Shown in pieces: positions 36,910 through 49,318 of a DNA stretch of 64,000 bases; positions within the stretch are counted from its first letter, which is position 1; each line of letters opens with the position of its first letter. The stretch is from contig JAFMSR010000015.1 in the NCBI GenBank assembly GCA_022818135.1, positions 27,328,574 to 27,392,573 on the forward strand, read 5' to 3'. The stretch comes from Saxidomus purpurata (lineage: Eukaryota; Mollusca; Bivalvia; Venerida; Veneridae). The notes beneath the pieces were generated by a model. That model was not told the origin of the DNA. It saw only the letters and a list, made by a program, of their open reading frames with translations, and did no database searches. The position numbers and the translations under genes are program-made.

Positions 36910-37259
36910 AGCTACTCGCTCTCAGATTTTGATGAAAAAATAAAGTTATTCAAACTCTCTGTAAATTACAAATTTTAGAACATACAGTCATTTAAAAAGG
37001 TTCCAGTATAAATTCCTGTAAAGAATTTGAAATAATACGCTACCAAATTATAAAGCATTACACACGCTTTTGAAATTCCGATATATACATACAGTGTAGC
37101 GGTGCCGTAAAACCGACATTTTCAATCGATTTATGCAAATGCCTACCTAGATTTTTACTTAATATATTGTTGATTCTAGCGTTTAGTTTTAAATTCTATG
37201 TATTAGTATAGCATTGTTGAAAATTTTAACTTTTCAAAGGCAACTGTGAGCGAGCAGCT
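36910..37259 (+). mobile_element. MITE family A, copy A6, abutting B3
   Basis: 350 bp from AGCTACTCGCTCTCAG to GTGAGCGAGCAGCT. TTAA at 36906-36909 (shared with B3) and 37260-37263. Confidence 0.87.
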
Positions 37260-37329
37260 TTAAACGCTATACAGTTGTAGCTAAAAACGATAGATAACTT
37301 ATGCAACGATAATTATTTTTACTGCCTCT

Positions 37330-37890
37330 TTATCACCATTGTTCTTAATTTGTCTGCCATGTACGCACATTTATATGTCAAACGTTTCTGACCTTTCAGA
37401 TGAGCTGTTATATAAGTGCTGGTCATTTTGTACTAAATTGGGTAGTTACATACACTAGTGACATGTGACATCAATTAATTAGTTCGTTGTGCCATTTCTG
37501 GTTTTGTTACAGCTGTATCTAACAAAATGTGACAAAAACAAATTAGAGTATTTATTTTATCCTACGTCACCTGATCTTAATCCTGACGTGTTTACCAATT
37601 TTGTCTGCCATGTATGTACATTTATAGGTTGCAAGTTTCTAACCTTTCAGATGAGCTGCTTACAATGTCTATAAAGGTCGCTTTCTTCATTTGGATAAAA
37701 GATAACTATTTTCACTTTTATTTCTAATGTGGATGAATCTTACTTACTATCATTTACATAATCAGGTGATTAAGATACATACTATCTTCATAAAATGGTA
37801 AATGGAAACAAACATATTGTTCAATGGTACAAGCTGAAAAGTTTTGCATTAATTTTTGAGCTAAGAAAGATAGAAACGATTTTATTTCGA
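37330..37890. repeat. Local segmental duplication, copy 2
   Basis: Carries the same block series as 35310-36490 without the inserted MITE. Within it GTCTGCCATGTACGCACATT (37352) and GTCTGCCATGTATGTACATT (37601) show an inner direct repeat of about 249 bp. Confidence 0.6.
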
Positions 37891-39525
37891 TAAAATGTTG
37901 CAACAGAATTTAAAATGTATTCGGGAAATAAATATCCAGTCGATAGGATGAAAGACGGATTTTGATTACACTCTAAATTTTATCTATTATTATCCTAATT
38001 TTATTTTTAAAACATGCATCAACAATACTTTACCGCATAGTAAGTTGTCATTCGTGGTGGCAAATGTGTCATGTTTTATTAGAACGAAGCGATAATTGAA
38101 ACTTGATACACTTAACACTTTTTGGCCTGGGGACTGAAAGTCCCCAAGGCCTAAGTTAGTATACCACATTTCAAACCCTGCAAGAATTTTAGCCGTGCTA
38201 TGTGCGAATAACAACTGTAAACATGCGCTATGCGAAAGTAGTGCAAGACAGACCAGATCAATCTTCTGTTTGAATGCCGCATATGATAAGAACATGTTAC
38301 AAATAAAAATAGTACATAAAACTTCAAACGACTGCAGGAAGGTATATAGCTTACGGGCTGCATTACACATTTTTTTCTGTTTTAGAAATTAATGCGCTGT
38401 TAGCTGATTACGGAAGATAATCATATGCATATCACGGAAAAGTACGGATAATTACGGAAATTTACGAAAACGTACGAAGCTCGATATAAGAGTTTGTAGT
38501 TTGATTTTCAAATTTCCGATGTTATTTCATTGACAACTTTGTTATTTACGAACGATTACATATATATTTACCTAAAAATAAATGTCTCTAAAAAAAGATA
38601 TAATTTACGTACATTCCCGAGAAGGAACTAACGTGATCAAATTCACCCGCCATTTATCGAGGACGCTGCATGCCGAGGCCCAGTGAACGGTTTCACTGAT
38701 TACAACTACAAGGTAACCCAGAATCATTTTTGGTTTTCTCTGTTATACACATTGTACAGTACTGTATTTATATTTCATTGCTGGTATTGCTTTGTTTATT
38801 TCTGTTTCAAGGTCTTGTCATTGGTACTCAATAATTTTCGATCCACATCATCAGATCATATCGCTTGAAGTTGTACAAAGCGCAGATCGAATTATTTGTA
38901 CTGGCTTAAACATTTTACAATGTTGACTATGTGATTATTTTTCATTTAACGTACATTTCATAATAAAACAAACTTCCCTGTCACCCATATATTTGTGAAT
39001 CATTCATTCTGTGTCATATATTGAATTTCGTCCTCTGCACATTTCGACCCGCGCTTTAGGTAAGATTCAACGCAGAACACGTAGGTGAAAAGTTGTTTTT
39101 CGGGGAGTTAACCTATAGCCACCAGGCCTTCAGCGCTCACAGCGCTTTGATTTGTTTAAGTCATAATCAATCATAATAGTGTATAGAGAATATAAAGTTC
39201 CTGTTTTTTTTATAAAAGTTGATATCGGACGAGGATGATATTGGTCAGGGAAAGGAGTTTCGATACCGAGTGCTATCAAAAGAAAGTAACATTGTCTTCT
39301 ATTAATTATGCACATTTTTGAAACTTTTTCTTTTCCCCAAAACACAAAGAAGTAAATTCAATGTTTTTTTTACGTCATACTTGTTTTAAATCCAGTACCG
39401 TTAAAGTTTATTGGAGGCTTACTGCAGATATTAGTTGATCATTTAAATAATTAGTTGACTTACTGTTATAGTCTAGTAATCTACTGGTAAACTGTATTTA
39501 AAGTGCATATTACGAACGTCGTAAG
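37891..39525. other. Unannotated DNA with a small hairpin
   Basis: A 28-nt near-perfect hairpin lies at 38124-38151 (GGCCTGGGGACT, loop GAA, AGTCCCCAAGGCC). A 126-codon minus frame (37990-38370) runs through it but has no family motif. No gene supported. Confidence 0.5.
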
Positions 39526-39651
39526 CGTGTAGATTAAAACATGATATCAGGACAGTGTCATAACAACGCTGCTTAGTGATATTACACGCGTGTAGATTAA
39601 AACATGATATCAGGACAGTGTCATAACAACGCTGCTTAGTGATATTACACG
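39526..39651. repeat. Perfect 63-bp tandem duplication
   Basis: 39526-39588 is repeated without mismatch at 39589-39651. The unit starts CGTGTAGATTAAAACATGAT and ends GATATTACACG. Confidence 0.95.
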
Positions 39652-39919
39652 TAATAATATCAAAAACTATCGGATCGGTGTTATCGGGCCGTCGTCATGG
39701 CAGTTGCATAAGAAGTTGTCATTTTGTAGCGCTCTAATTTGACGTAAGAAAATGTATCAAAATACTTTATATCGGTCAACTAATCTTTTTAAAATGTTGC
39801 AACGACCTATGAGGTCTGTTTTGTTATTTGGTAGTGAACTAAAGATTATATTTTGATCAACTTTGAATATGTCTGAATATATGTTTAAGGCAGCTTTCGA
39901 TTATGAAACATGATTTTTT

Positions 39920-41226
39920 TAGCTCACCTGGCACAAAGTGCCAGAATGAGCTATTAGGATCGCATTCCGTCCGTCCACCATTTCCTTCAAACGACATCTC
40001 CTCTGAAACCACTGGGCCAATGTTGATGAAACTTTGCAGGGATGAAGCTCTATCAAAGTTGTTCAAAGAATTCCATTCCATGCAGAACTCTGGTTGCTAT
40101 GGCAACAAATAGGAAAAACTTAAAAAATATTCTCTGAAACCACAAGGCCTAGAGCTTAGATATTTGGCATGTAGCATTGTCTAGTGGACCTCTACCAAGA
40201 TTGTTCAAATTATGAGCCCCGGGTCAAAATTGACCCCGCGCGGGTGGTCACTTAGTTTTGCATAGGCTTTTTAAAGGAAAAACTTAAAAAATCTTCTTCT
40301 CTGAAACCACAATGCCTAGAGCTTAGATATTTGGCATGTGGCATTGTCTAGTAGACCTCTACAAAGATTATTCAAATTATGACCCCCGGGTCAAAATTGA
40401 CCCTGTGCAGGTGGTCACTTAGTTTTGCATAGGCTTTATATAGGAAAAACTTAAAAAATCTTCTTTGAAACTACAAGGCCTTGAGCTTAGATATTTGGCA
40501 TATAGCATTGTCTAATTGTCAAAATTGACCCCGCACGGATGGTCACTTAGTTTTGGATAGGCTTTATATAGGAAAATTTTTTAAAATCTTCTTCTTTGAA
40601 ACCACAAAGGCTAGAGCTGAGATACTTGGTATGTAGCATTGTCTAGTGGACCTCTACCAAGATTGTTCAAATTATGACCCGCGAATCAAAATTGATCCCG
40701 CAGGGGGTCACTTAGTTTTACATAGGTTTGTATTGGGAAAACTTTAAAAAATCTTCTTCTCTGAAACCACAAGGCCTAGAGCTTAGATATTTTGCATGTA
40801 GCATTTGCTAGTGGACCTCTAGTAAAATTGTTCAAATCATGATCCCTGGGTCAAACTGGGGGTCACTTGGTTTTGCATAGGCTTATATAATCTTCTTCCC
40901 TGAAACCACAAGGCCTACAAATTAGATATTTGGCATGTCAAAATGCCTATTGGACTTCTACCAAGATGACCCCCATGTCAAAATTAACCCTTCCCGGGAG
41001 GGGGGGGGCGCGGGGTGGGCAGGGCGAAAGGGAGGTGACTTGATTTCACATAGGCTTATAGGGAAAACTTAAAAAAACAAGAAGGCCGACAGGCAGAGAA
41101 TAGATATTTGGAATGTTACTTAGCATTGTGTAGTGGACCTCTACGAATTATGTTAGGATCATGAACCCTTGTATTATAGCCAATGGTAGTCAGGTGAACG
41201 ATATAGGGCCATGATGGCCCTCTTGT
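39920..41226 (+). mobile_element. Helitron-like element D1 with about 165-bp tandem core
   Basis: The left end is a hairpin (AGCTCACCTGGCACAAAGTG, then CCAGAATGAGCT) and the right end is TAGGGCCATGATGGCCCT followed by CTTG. The interior has seven degenerate units marked by GCCTAGAGCTTAGATATTTG at 40147, 40314, 40478, 40610, 40774 and 40913, about 165 bp apart or shortened. Short frames here (39857-40112) are not genes. A T-rich left flank and TTT after CTTG are compatible with Helitron insertion, which makes no target duplication. Confidence 0.7.
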
Positions 41227-41517
41227 TTAACAATATGACAATGAACTATGATAGGACGTACACAAGTGTCAATTGAAATATTGAACAAAATATTTATAAC
41301 AGTGTCGATCAACCGACTCTAAAACTAATTTCTTCATTTCCGTCTGTATATTTTTTCTTCTATTTCATTCTTTACTTCTGTTATATTTGAGATACCTCAA
41401 CTGCATAAAAGTTATTTCAGCGTTAAATATTCTGAAAACATTAACCTTTAAAATTGAGGACTGTAAACGGGGTATTATTCGCGATGATTAAACTTTCTCC
41501 ACTTCGCGAAAGATTAA

Positions 41518-41882
41518 AGGGACAGAACCTATAACTGATGCAAAACTAAATAACCTCAAAATATAAATAATAGGATCTTTGAAAGTATTATAACTTATCC
41601 TTAAAGTTTCAGCTATGCATTTCCAGTCATTATCGATAAAATCAGCGGTTTCAAATATACTACAGTACCGTAAACTATTCAATATTCTACGTAGAATTGT
41701 TGTACAATTTATGGGTGGATGCGATTTATTTCAGAAAACCTCTATATTGATTAATTGTGGTAAAATGAGGCATTTTTCGCCATAGGTTCTTCTTTGAAAT
41801 TGTAATTATTTATCATTTTACGTTCATTGACCATATAATCTATGTTTCGAGAATATAATCCACTAGATGTAGGGAGTGCCTC
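41518..41882 (+). mobile_element. MITE family B, copy B4
   Basis: AGGGACAGAACCTATAACTG to GGGAGTGCCTC, flanked by TTAA 41514-41517 and 41883-41886. One base is lost at the right end. Contains the TATATTGATTAATTG site used by family C elsewhere. Confidence 0.87.
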
Positions 41883-41886
41883 TTAA

Positions 41887-44800
41887 ATTTCACATATATT
41901 TACTATAAGCGAGTCCTCCATTCTTAATTTTAAATTCGCGATAAAGTATATATGCTCACAACTCGCGAAATGTTCGTCACGCGAAAATTGCCGAATTTAC
42001 AGTCCTGTATATATACAAAACTTACCGGTATTAGATGATTCAGTTAATATACGCTATGGATAGCTATTGACCGACTATATGTAAACGTTTGACTCTATTT
42101 CATACCAGCCTAAATTGCTACCCTCATCAAAGTCATTTAAAGCATATGGATATTACTAAAGTTTACATCTATTGTACATTAAAAAGTGAATATACACCTA
42201 CCTTGTAATATGGTTATTTATATGTTTATCAGAGAAACGTCATAGTATTGGTTTGTTACATATTTTCAAGACATTTATTGTGCTTTGGATACCCCGTTTC
42301 GTCAAGAATGATGTATGGTCAATTTGAAACATCATAGAGGGACTGAAGACGAAAATACAAAATTGAAATTGAAATTCTAAAATGAGTATTTACTACATCC
42401 CTTAAGGCAAATTCATTTGCAATATGAGGAGCGCCAGTAATGATTTGCATAACAATATAATCTAAACGATGACTGTTTCTTCAGACTTAACCATCCTCTA
42501 GGAGAGTAAAAGACATAATTTATTCCGTTGGGCACTCACATCGACCGCTGCTATTTCAATAATAAGAGATTACTCTTAATCAAGTACAACATAACGTTAG
42601 CTCTTCTTGATTTCCTATCAAAAAAATAAGACAGTACAACTTGATAATCGTACTACAACTAAAATAACATCGACTTGCGGTATTATTCATTCATAATACG
42701 ATTTTTTTCGTGTACTTCTAGATATGTACCCTGTTGGGCACCACACAGCGCAGATAGGATTCATATTCAGATGTACAAAACAAAAGCTATTCGTGGCAAC
42801 GGAGCGAATATTTGTGAAATCAAAACCTGTGCATTTTCATGCTGAGTAACAAAAAGTTATATCCGAATTGTTATACATTGTTGTACACTTTTGCATGAAG
42901 GAAGTTTTAAGTCTCGGAATCATCCGATTCTAATATAAACACTGTAAAAAGTAGCACTTGATATATTTCAGTTAATACAAAAAATAAGGTATAACATAAC
43001 ACCGTGGAACGTTTTTGGGATGTTCGTGCTACACATTTCGGTAACAAATAAGTAAATAATTGAATTGGCGTCTAAGTAACTACGAATTCACAGAGCTGCG
43101 AAAAGAAAAATGACACGTCAATACACAGACAGTCATTTTAAAATGTATTAAAAGCCTATCGTTGTTTACAATTCTACAAAATTTTAATGATGCATCCAGC
43201 ACATCATTTTTCAAAAGTTACAGTAAGAAATAGGCAAAATGGTTCAAAGTACTATAGGAAGAATTGAGTGTTCTAATATTTACCTAATGATTAGACAGCA
43301 TATACAAATGTATAAATATTGTAACAACTATATTGTTCTCTTATTACAACGATCCAGTGCTGTCCTGCTGTTTGAATGGCTAAACAGGCTGAGCAAGTGT
43401 ATGGTCTAATTAGACATTCAGGTTCTGAATCATGATTTCACGTCTCTAGTTAACATTGCTAGTATTTTCCTTCGGGTGAAGCTCAGTTTTCGCCAAAGTC
43501 ATTTTGAATTCTACCAAGAGTCACCAGACTACGTCGTGCACAATAAGGACAGGTACTACTGAGTATTCGACTGAAATTGTCTCGACAAGTGATACTTTTA
43601 CACAATCGTGATTTAATAATATAAGTTTGAATTAAAACTGCAATTTAAGTGCCAAACATGTTTGTTTTGTAGCCGCATCTTTGAAACTCTTTCACTTACT
43701 GCTCACATTCTCAGTAGATACTGTCTCAAGTGTCAGTTACTGTGATTACAGACAATCAAGACACGTTTCCTTGATCGAGCATCAACTTCTGAATTGCAGA
43801 GATAAGAAATGTTCAGCTTATTTTTCGTAACGCCTCAGAAAAAAACCGCTTCCGTGATTATTATTACACTTTTTTCATTTTGGAAATTAAGTTGTGCTTT
43901 ACTTGCTATGTTTGTGTGTGTGGCTGATAAAGGAAATCACACCATGTCAGGAAATTAAGCTGTCTTCTGTAGCCTATATTGTTAATTGAATGACATTGTA
44001 TACCATTGAAACTTACCACACGTGTCTCGTTTTAAAATGAACGTATATTGCATTACAAAAACTTCTATATTGCGACGAAAAAGACCATACAAAAATAATT
44101 AAAATGTTAAAGGTAGAATTCGGTGTTCTACGAGTTGATTTAAACTTTACACAAATTAAAACGTAGTAAAAACTCCACGAAGGGCTATCAAACCTACATA
44201 CCTTTTTCCTAGGAGAGTCACCTAAAATACTAATTTTTTAAATTTTTATTCACTTGGCAAAAATGTATGTAAACAATGCTATTTATATAATATTTTGTGA
44301 TGTAGAGTTCAAAAATAATCATACTGTCTGCATCTTTAATCACCGATAAACTCTTACATTCATATACGATTTCTGTTAATCGACCACTGATAAGTTTGTT
44401 TTAGCGTGTGGAAACAAAAAATAATCAGATTTGTAGCGTTTACAATATAAACGTCGGTCAAATAATGTTTTACTATGACAGAAATAAACCCAAATCTGAA
44501 AAAAAACTACTTTTCAAAACCAGCACTGGATTCCATCTTTAAGGAGGTGATAACCAAGATGAACATGAACGGCAACTATATAACTTAGATGAATTGATTA
44601 TAACATGTATTTTTAGGTCAAAGCATAATATAAAAAAAACATCCAAAAACAAATGGTGCGTTTACTGCCGAAGATAAGCAATGGGATAGCAATATTTTCA
44701 TCTTAGCAGAAAATGATCAACAGTAAAATGAAATTATCCAAACGTTTACAATAGAAAGCATATCTTACAATAGAAAGCGTATATCTGTTAATAGCGAATA

Positions 44801-45620
44801 GGGCTTAACTCTTTTGTTTTATACTCTTTGTTTTACATTTCGAAATATGTTTTTCTAATATAGCATTTTCGATTTAAACATTGAAGACGTTGAAAACCAT
44901 ATGTTAAATTGACAAACTTGACATATGCTTAATTAATGTGAACCAACTGAATTTGAATATCTCTTTACATTCTGAATATTCTTAAGCAGATAAATATTTA
45001 ACGAATGGTGTTTAATTCAAAATATATCATTATTAATATGTAATCCAGTTCTTTTAAAAATAGTTCATTAATGTTTACATAAAAATGTACTGATATTCCA
45101 GGTTTGAGTTTAACAAACGAACTATTGAGCCTGATACATAAGTTCATTAGTGTGTATATTTCGACAATAAATGTGCCTGTCAGTTTCAACTGGATTAAGT
45201 AACTGGAGTAAGTAAAAATTGTGAAATGGTTTTTTGACCGGAAGTTGGAAACATCGCAACCGCCATTGAAATTACAAGTAAAATGTATAACATTTTTGGA
45301 TTGAATAGTTTACTCTGTAAGGCACCTTTTAATTGGATCATATTGTACGTCAAAAAGTCAATAAAAAACTTTCGCGTGCTCGGTCTTTCATGAATTTAGT
45401 ACGTAAATCTTTCAAGTACATCTACATAATATGTTGTTTTCTCAAAACTAATGTTAATTAGTTATAAGTGAGGACTAATTATACTAATCTTCCTCGGCCA
45501 GTGAATAACAGTCAATATTTCGATAACATTTGAAACGAAAACACAAGGATTAAGTTTATTTTCCTGATGCACATGTCACAGTACGGACTAAATCACAATT
45601 GAGGAGAAAATTATGAAGCG
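41887..45620. other. Unannotated DNA, 3.7 kb
   Basis: No gene, SINE or MITE recognised. The only frame in the region above 60 codons (44998-45189, minus) lacks motifs. Confidence 0.4.
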
Positions 45621-45694
45621 GTCGGTAAGCATAGTCGGGATAGCATTTGCCGTGTAAGCGAAGGGTCCTAGGTTCGCCTCCCTGTCAATGTGTA
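45621..45694 (+). repeat. tRNA-Lys-like SINE head, copy 1
   Basis: GCATAGTCGGGATAGC forms a D arm, TTTGC and GCGAA form an anticodon stem around CGTGTAA, and GGTTCGCCTCC is a box B. The T stem is weaker here (CTAGG) than in copies 2 and 3. Confidence 0.65.
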
Positions 45695-46855
45695 CATTTT
45701 CTAACCCTGACATATTTCGTGCTTCTTACTGTGTTAAGATAAATTAGACAGGAGATTTTACTATGACATCTCTTTCACATACTCAAAATCTCGCCGACAA
45801 TCTTTTTTAAAGATAGTTCTTGTTAAGACTTGTCATCTTAAACGTGTCTTTCATCCTGTTAAGCGGATGAGACTCTAAGGGTGAGCATTATTGACATTAT
45901 TTATTGATTGTCTCTTGTAACGCTGTAATTTACTGACTGTATGTTGACCTAGTCGTTAGTGGTTCTAATTGTTCCTGAACTTTTTATCAGTTTTTTTCCT
46001 TTTTATCCCCACAAGACGACGACAGTTTTCCACTTAAGACAGGTGGATGACGGAATTAACTGGGACGGCTAGATAACAAAAGTAGTGTAAAGTTCATATT
46101 TATTTAAGTGTATTTTCTCATAACTATTACTGTAACAGTAGAATTTAATCGATAGTACATCGGTAGGTAAAACAAAGCTGAATATATTCGCACCAATGGC
46201 GCACCTATTTGCAGCACATGTCACAAAATTTGAGCAGTATTTTACAGATTGTTTTGTAATCTTGAAAATAAAATCTATCTATTGAATATATGTTCAGGCA
46301 AGAATAGGGTTTCTTGAAATATTTGTAAAATGAGCACGATGCGAATGTCACAAAATCAAGTTAATTTTCGGTCTAGAATTTTTAAATATCTGATTTGAAA
46401 TAAGCCATTATTACTTAGATCCCTGATTCTTATACCCGCCTTAGTATAAAATGAATAACTATTTCTTTGTAGTTGTAAATATCCACGTTCGAACTATTAT
46501 TATAAAGCTGAAATAAAAACACAATGAAAATAATGAATGGTTCTGATGGGATTTTAATCTAAACTGAAAATTGCGGAAATTACAAGGCCATAGACATTTC
46601 TCCTGCACTACTGAGGCTGATTGAATACTAAATTGATAACATTGACAACTATTCAGACCGACGTTTCTCATAAGACTTTTAATTATCATCTACAAAGAAT
46701 TTAAAAAATGAAGTTATTATAATTTTGAAAAATAAGAATTCTGCTGGTCCTCCAATTTTTGTGAAAACTAAGGTTCTTCGATCTGTCAGAAATGAACATG
46801 CTTTAGAGCGAATCTTCAAATAAAAAGGATGAAGTGTAAATTCCTGTAAATAAAA

Positions 46856-46929
46856 GTCGGTAAGCATAGTCGGGATAGCATTTGCCGTGTAAGCGAAGGG
46901 TCCCGGGTTCGCATCCCTGTCAAGGTGCA
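46856..46929 (+). repeat. tRNA-Lys-like SINE head, copy 2
   Basis: Same arms as copy 1, with box B GGGTTCGCATCCC giving a better T arm. No paired acceptor stem, and base 33 of the anticodon loop is not T, so a SINE or pseudogene rather than a functional tRNA. Confidence 0.65.
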
Positions 46930-47214
46930 CATTTTCTAACCCTGAGATATTTCGTGCTTCTTACTGTATTAAGATAAATTTGACAGGAGATTTTACTATG
47001 ACATCTCTTTCACATACTCAAAATCTCGCCGACAATCTTTTTTAAAGATAGTTCTTGTTAAGACTTGTCATCTTAAACGTGTCTTTCATCCTGTTAAGCG
47101 GATGAGACTCTAAGGGTGAGCATTATTTACATTATTTATTGATTGTCTCTTGTAACGCTGTAATTTACTGACTATACGTTGACCTAGTCGTTAGTTGTTC
47201 TAATTGTTGATTTC

Positions 47215-47565
47215 TATCTCAAGTTCGAATATGGGTCATCTGGGGTCAAAAACTAGGTCACACAGCCTGAATATGGAAAAACCTTGTTAACACTCTAGAG
47301 GTAACATTTTCAGCCCAAATATCCTGGAAATATGTCAGAAAGGTTGTTTCGATAATTTCTAGCCCAAGTTTTAATATGGGTCATCTGGGGTCAAAAACTA
47401 GGTCACAGAGCCCAAATGTGGAAAAACCTTGTAAACACTCTAGAGGTTTCAGCCCAAATATCCTGGAAATTTGTCAGAAAGGTTGTTTCGATGATTTCTA
47501 GCAACTTTGTTAAAAGCAGTTGTACTCGGGTGAGCGATAAAGGGCCATCACGGCCCTCTTGTTTC
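47215..47565 (+). mobile_element. Helitron-like repeat inserted in tandem unit 2
   Basis: Two units of about 140 bp (ATGGGTCATCTGGGGTCAAA at 47230 and 47375) end in the hairpin AGGGCCATCACGGCCCT plus CTTG. The segment is absent at the same point of unit 1 (near 45973), which has about 20 other bases instead. Confidence 0.75.
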
Positions 47566-48420
47566 CTTTTTTTCCACAAGACGACGACAGTTTTCCACTT
47601 AAGACAGGTGGGTGACGGAAATAACTGGGACGGCTAGATAACACAAAAGTAGTGTAAAGTTCATATTTATTTAAGTGTATTTTCTTATAACTATTATTGT
47701 AACAGTAGAATTTAATCGATAGTACATCGGTAGGTAAAACAAGCTGAATATATTCGCACTAATAGCGCACCTATTTGCAGCACATGTCACAAGATTTGAG
47801 CAGTATTTTTCAGATTGTTTTGTAATCTTGAAAACAAAATCTAACTACTGAATATATGTTCAAGCAAGAATAGGGTTTCTTGAAATATTTATAAAATGAT
47901 CACGATACGACTGTCACAAAATCAAGTTAATTTTCGGTCTAGAATTTTAACATATCTGATTTGAAATAAGCCATTATTACTTAGATCCCTGATTCTTATA
48001 CCCGCCTTAGTATAAAATGAATAACTATTTCTTTGTATTTGTAAATATCCTCGTTCGAACTATTATTATAAAGCTTAAATAAAAACACAATGAAAATAAT
48101 GAATGGTTCTGATGGGATTTTAATCTAAACTGAAAATTGCGGAAATTACAAGGCCATTGACATTTCTCCTGCACGACTGAGGCTGATTGAATACTAAATT
48201 GATAACATTGACAACTATTCAGACAGAGGTTTCTCATAAGACTTTTAATTATCATCTACAAAGAATTTAAAAAATGAAGTTGTTATAATTCTGAAAATAA
48301 GAATTCTGCTGGTCCTCCAATTTTTGTGAAAACTAAGGTTCTTCGATCTGTCAGAAATGAACATACTTTAGAGCGAATCTTCAAATAAAAAGGATGCAGT
48401 GTAAATTTCTGTAAATAAAA

Positions 48421-48494
48421 GTCGGTAAGCATAGTCGGGATAGCATTTGCCGTGTAAGCGAAGGGTCCCGGGTTCGCCTCCCTGTCAAGGTGCA
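48421..48494 (+). repeat. tRNA-Lys-like SINE head, copy 3
   Basis: Same structure as copies 1 and 2, box B GGGTTCGCCTCCC. Confidence 0.65.
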
Positions 48495-48704
48495 CATTTT
48501 CTAACCCTGACATATTTCGTGCTTCTTACTGTATTAAGATCAATTTGACAGGAGATTTTACTATGACCTCTCTTTCACATACTCAAAATCTCGCCGACAA
48601 TCTTTTTTAAAGATAGTTCTTGTTAAGACTTGTCATCTTAAACGAGTCTTTCATCCTGTTAAGTGGATGAGACTCTAAGGGTGAGCATTATTGACATTAT
48701 TTAT

Positions 48705-48937
48705 ATTTTTGAAAGTATATTCTACTAAATTATAAAGCATTACAAACGCTTTTGAAATCGCCATATATGCATATAGTGTAGCGGTGCCATCAAACCACAC
48801 CCAACAACATTTCAGTAGATTTTCTCAGATTGCTATGTTGATTTTTACTTGTGTTGTTGATTCTAGTATTTACTTTTACATTTTGTTTTTTAATTTATTA
48901 TTTTGGAGAAATTTAAAGTTACCTCCGACTTGCAGCT
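48705..48937 (+). mobile_element. MITE family A, 5'-truncated and diverged (A7)
   Basis: Recognised by CATTACAAACGCTTTTGAAA, ATAGTGTAGCGGTGCC and a right end eroded to CCGACTTGCAGCT, directly before TTAA 48938-48941. Confidence 0.7.
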
Positions 48938-48941
48938 TTAA

Positions 48942-49168
48942 AGGGACATACCCTATAACTGATGCCAAACTAAATAACTTCCAAAACATAAATAATATAA
49001 TCTTTGGAAGTATTATAACTTAACTTAAAGTTTCAGCCATGCATTCCTATCATTATCGATATAAACAGCGGCTTAAAATATACTGCAGTACCGTTAACCA
49101 TCCAATAGTCTATGTAGAGTTGTTGTTGTACAATAAATGGGTGGATGCAATTTATTACAGAAAGCTGG
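48942..49168 (+). mobile_element. MITE family B, 3'-truncated (B5), upstream of the GPCR
   Basis: AGGGACATACCCTATAACTG after TTAA 48938-48941, continuing to GGGTGGATGCAATTTATTAC. It stops near 49168, about 145 bp before the splice acceptor of the GPCR exon. The TTAA is shared with A7. Confidence 0.82.
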
Positions 49169-49303
49169 TGGTTTAAGACACAGAAACGTTGTTAGAGCAG
49201 CCTGATGGAAAGTGACCGCCATAGTTGATTGATGTCTTAGGGACATTACCCAATAAAACGATGTGGGTTTACATTACATTTGAATAATTAATGATGTATG
49301 TTC

Positions 49304-49312
49304 TTCTTTCAG
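49304..49312 (+). other. Splice acceptor before the GPCR coding exon
   Basis: TTCTTTCAG after a pyrimidine-rich run (TTCTTCTTTCAG). It implies an intron in the 5' UTR and puts the likely start codon at 49319 rather than the in-frame ATG at 49298, which lies within the intron. Confidence 0.7.
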
Positions 49313-49318
49313 ATACAA

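Larger units (their letters stand above)
45621..48704 (+). repeat. Large tandem repeat: 1235-bp unit, two full copies plus a partial
   Basis: Unit 1 is 45621-46855. Unit 2 is 46856-48420, longer by about 330 bp through an insertion at 47215-47565. Unit 3 is 48421-48704, cut where MITE A7 begins. Each starts with a tRNA-like head GTCGGTAAGCATAGTCGGG. Copies differ by scattered single changes, roughly 95-98 percent alike by eye. Matching minus frames of 76 codons at 46459-46689 and 48025-48255 exist only because the DNA is duplicated; they show no family motif. Confidence 0.92.

Noticed and set aside
37990..38370. 126-codon minus frame
   Set aside because: Longest non-mobile frame after the GPCR, but no motif, and it crosses a small hairpin repeat; likely chance.
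29996..41226. CRISPR-like array because of regular repeats
   Set aside because: Units are 140-165 bp, degenerate, without spacers of constant size, and bounded by Helitron-like hairpins.
44535..44555. TAAGGAGGTGATAACC, like a bacterial ribosome binding site
   Set aside because: The genome is eukaryotic and no gene follows.
46459..48513. Pairs of similar minus frames (76 and 76-83 codons) in the tandem units
   Set aside because: Similarity follows from DNA duplication; changes are not biased to silent sites as far as can be judged by eye.
49298..49318. Upstream in-frame ATG of the GPCR
   Set aside because: It lies inside a pyrimidine-rich splice acceptor; the ATG at 49319 is preferred.
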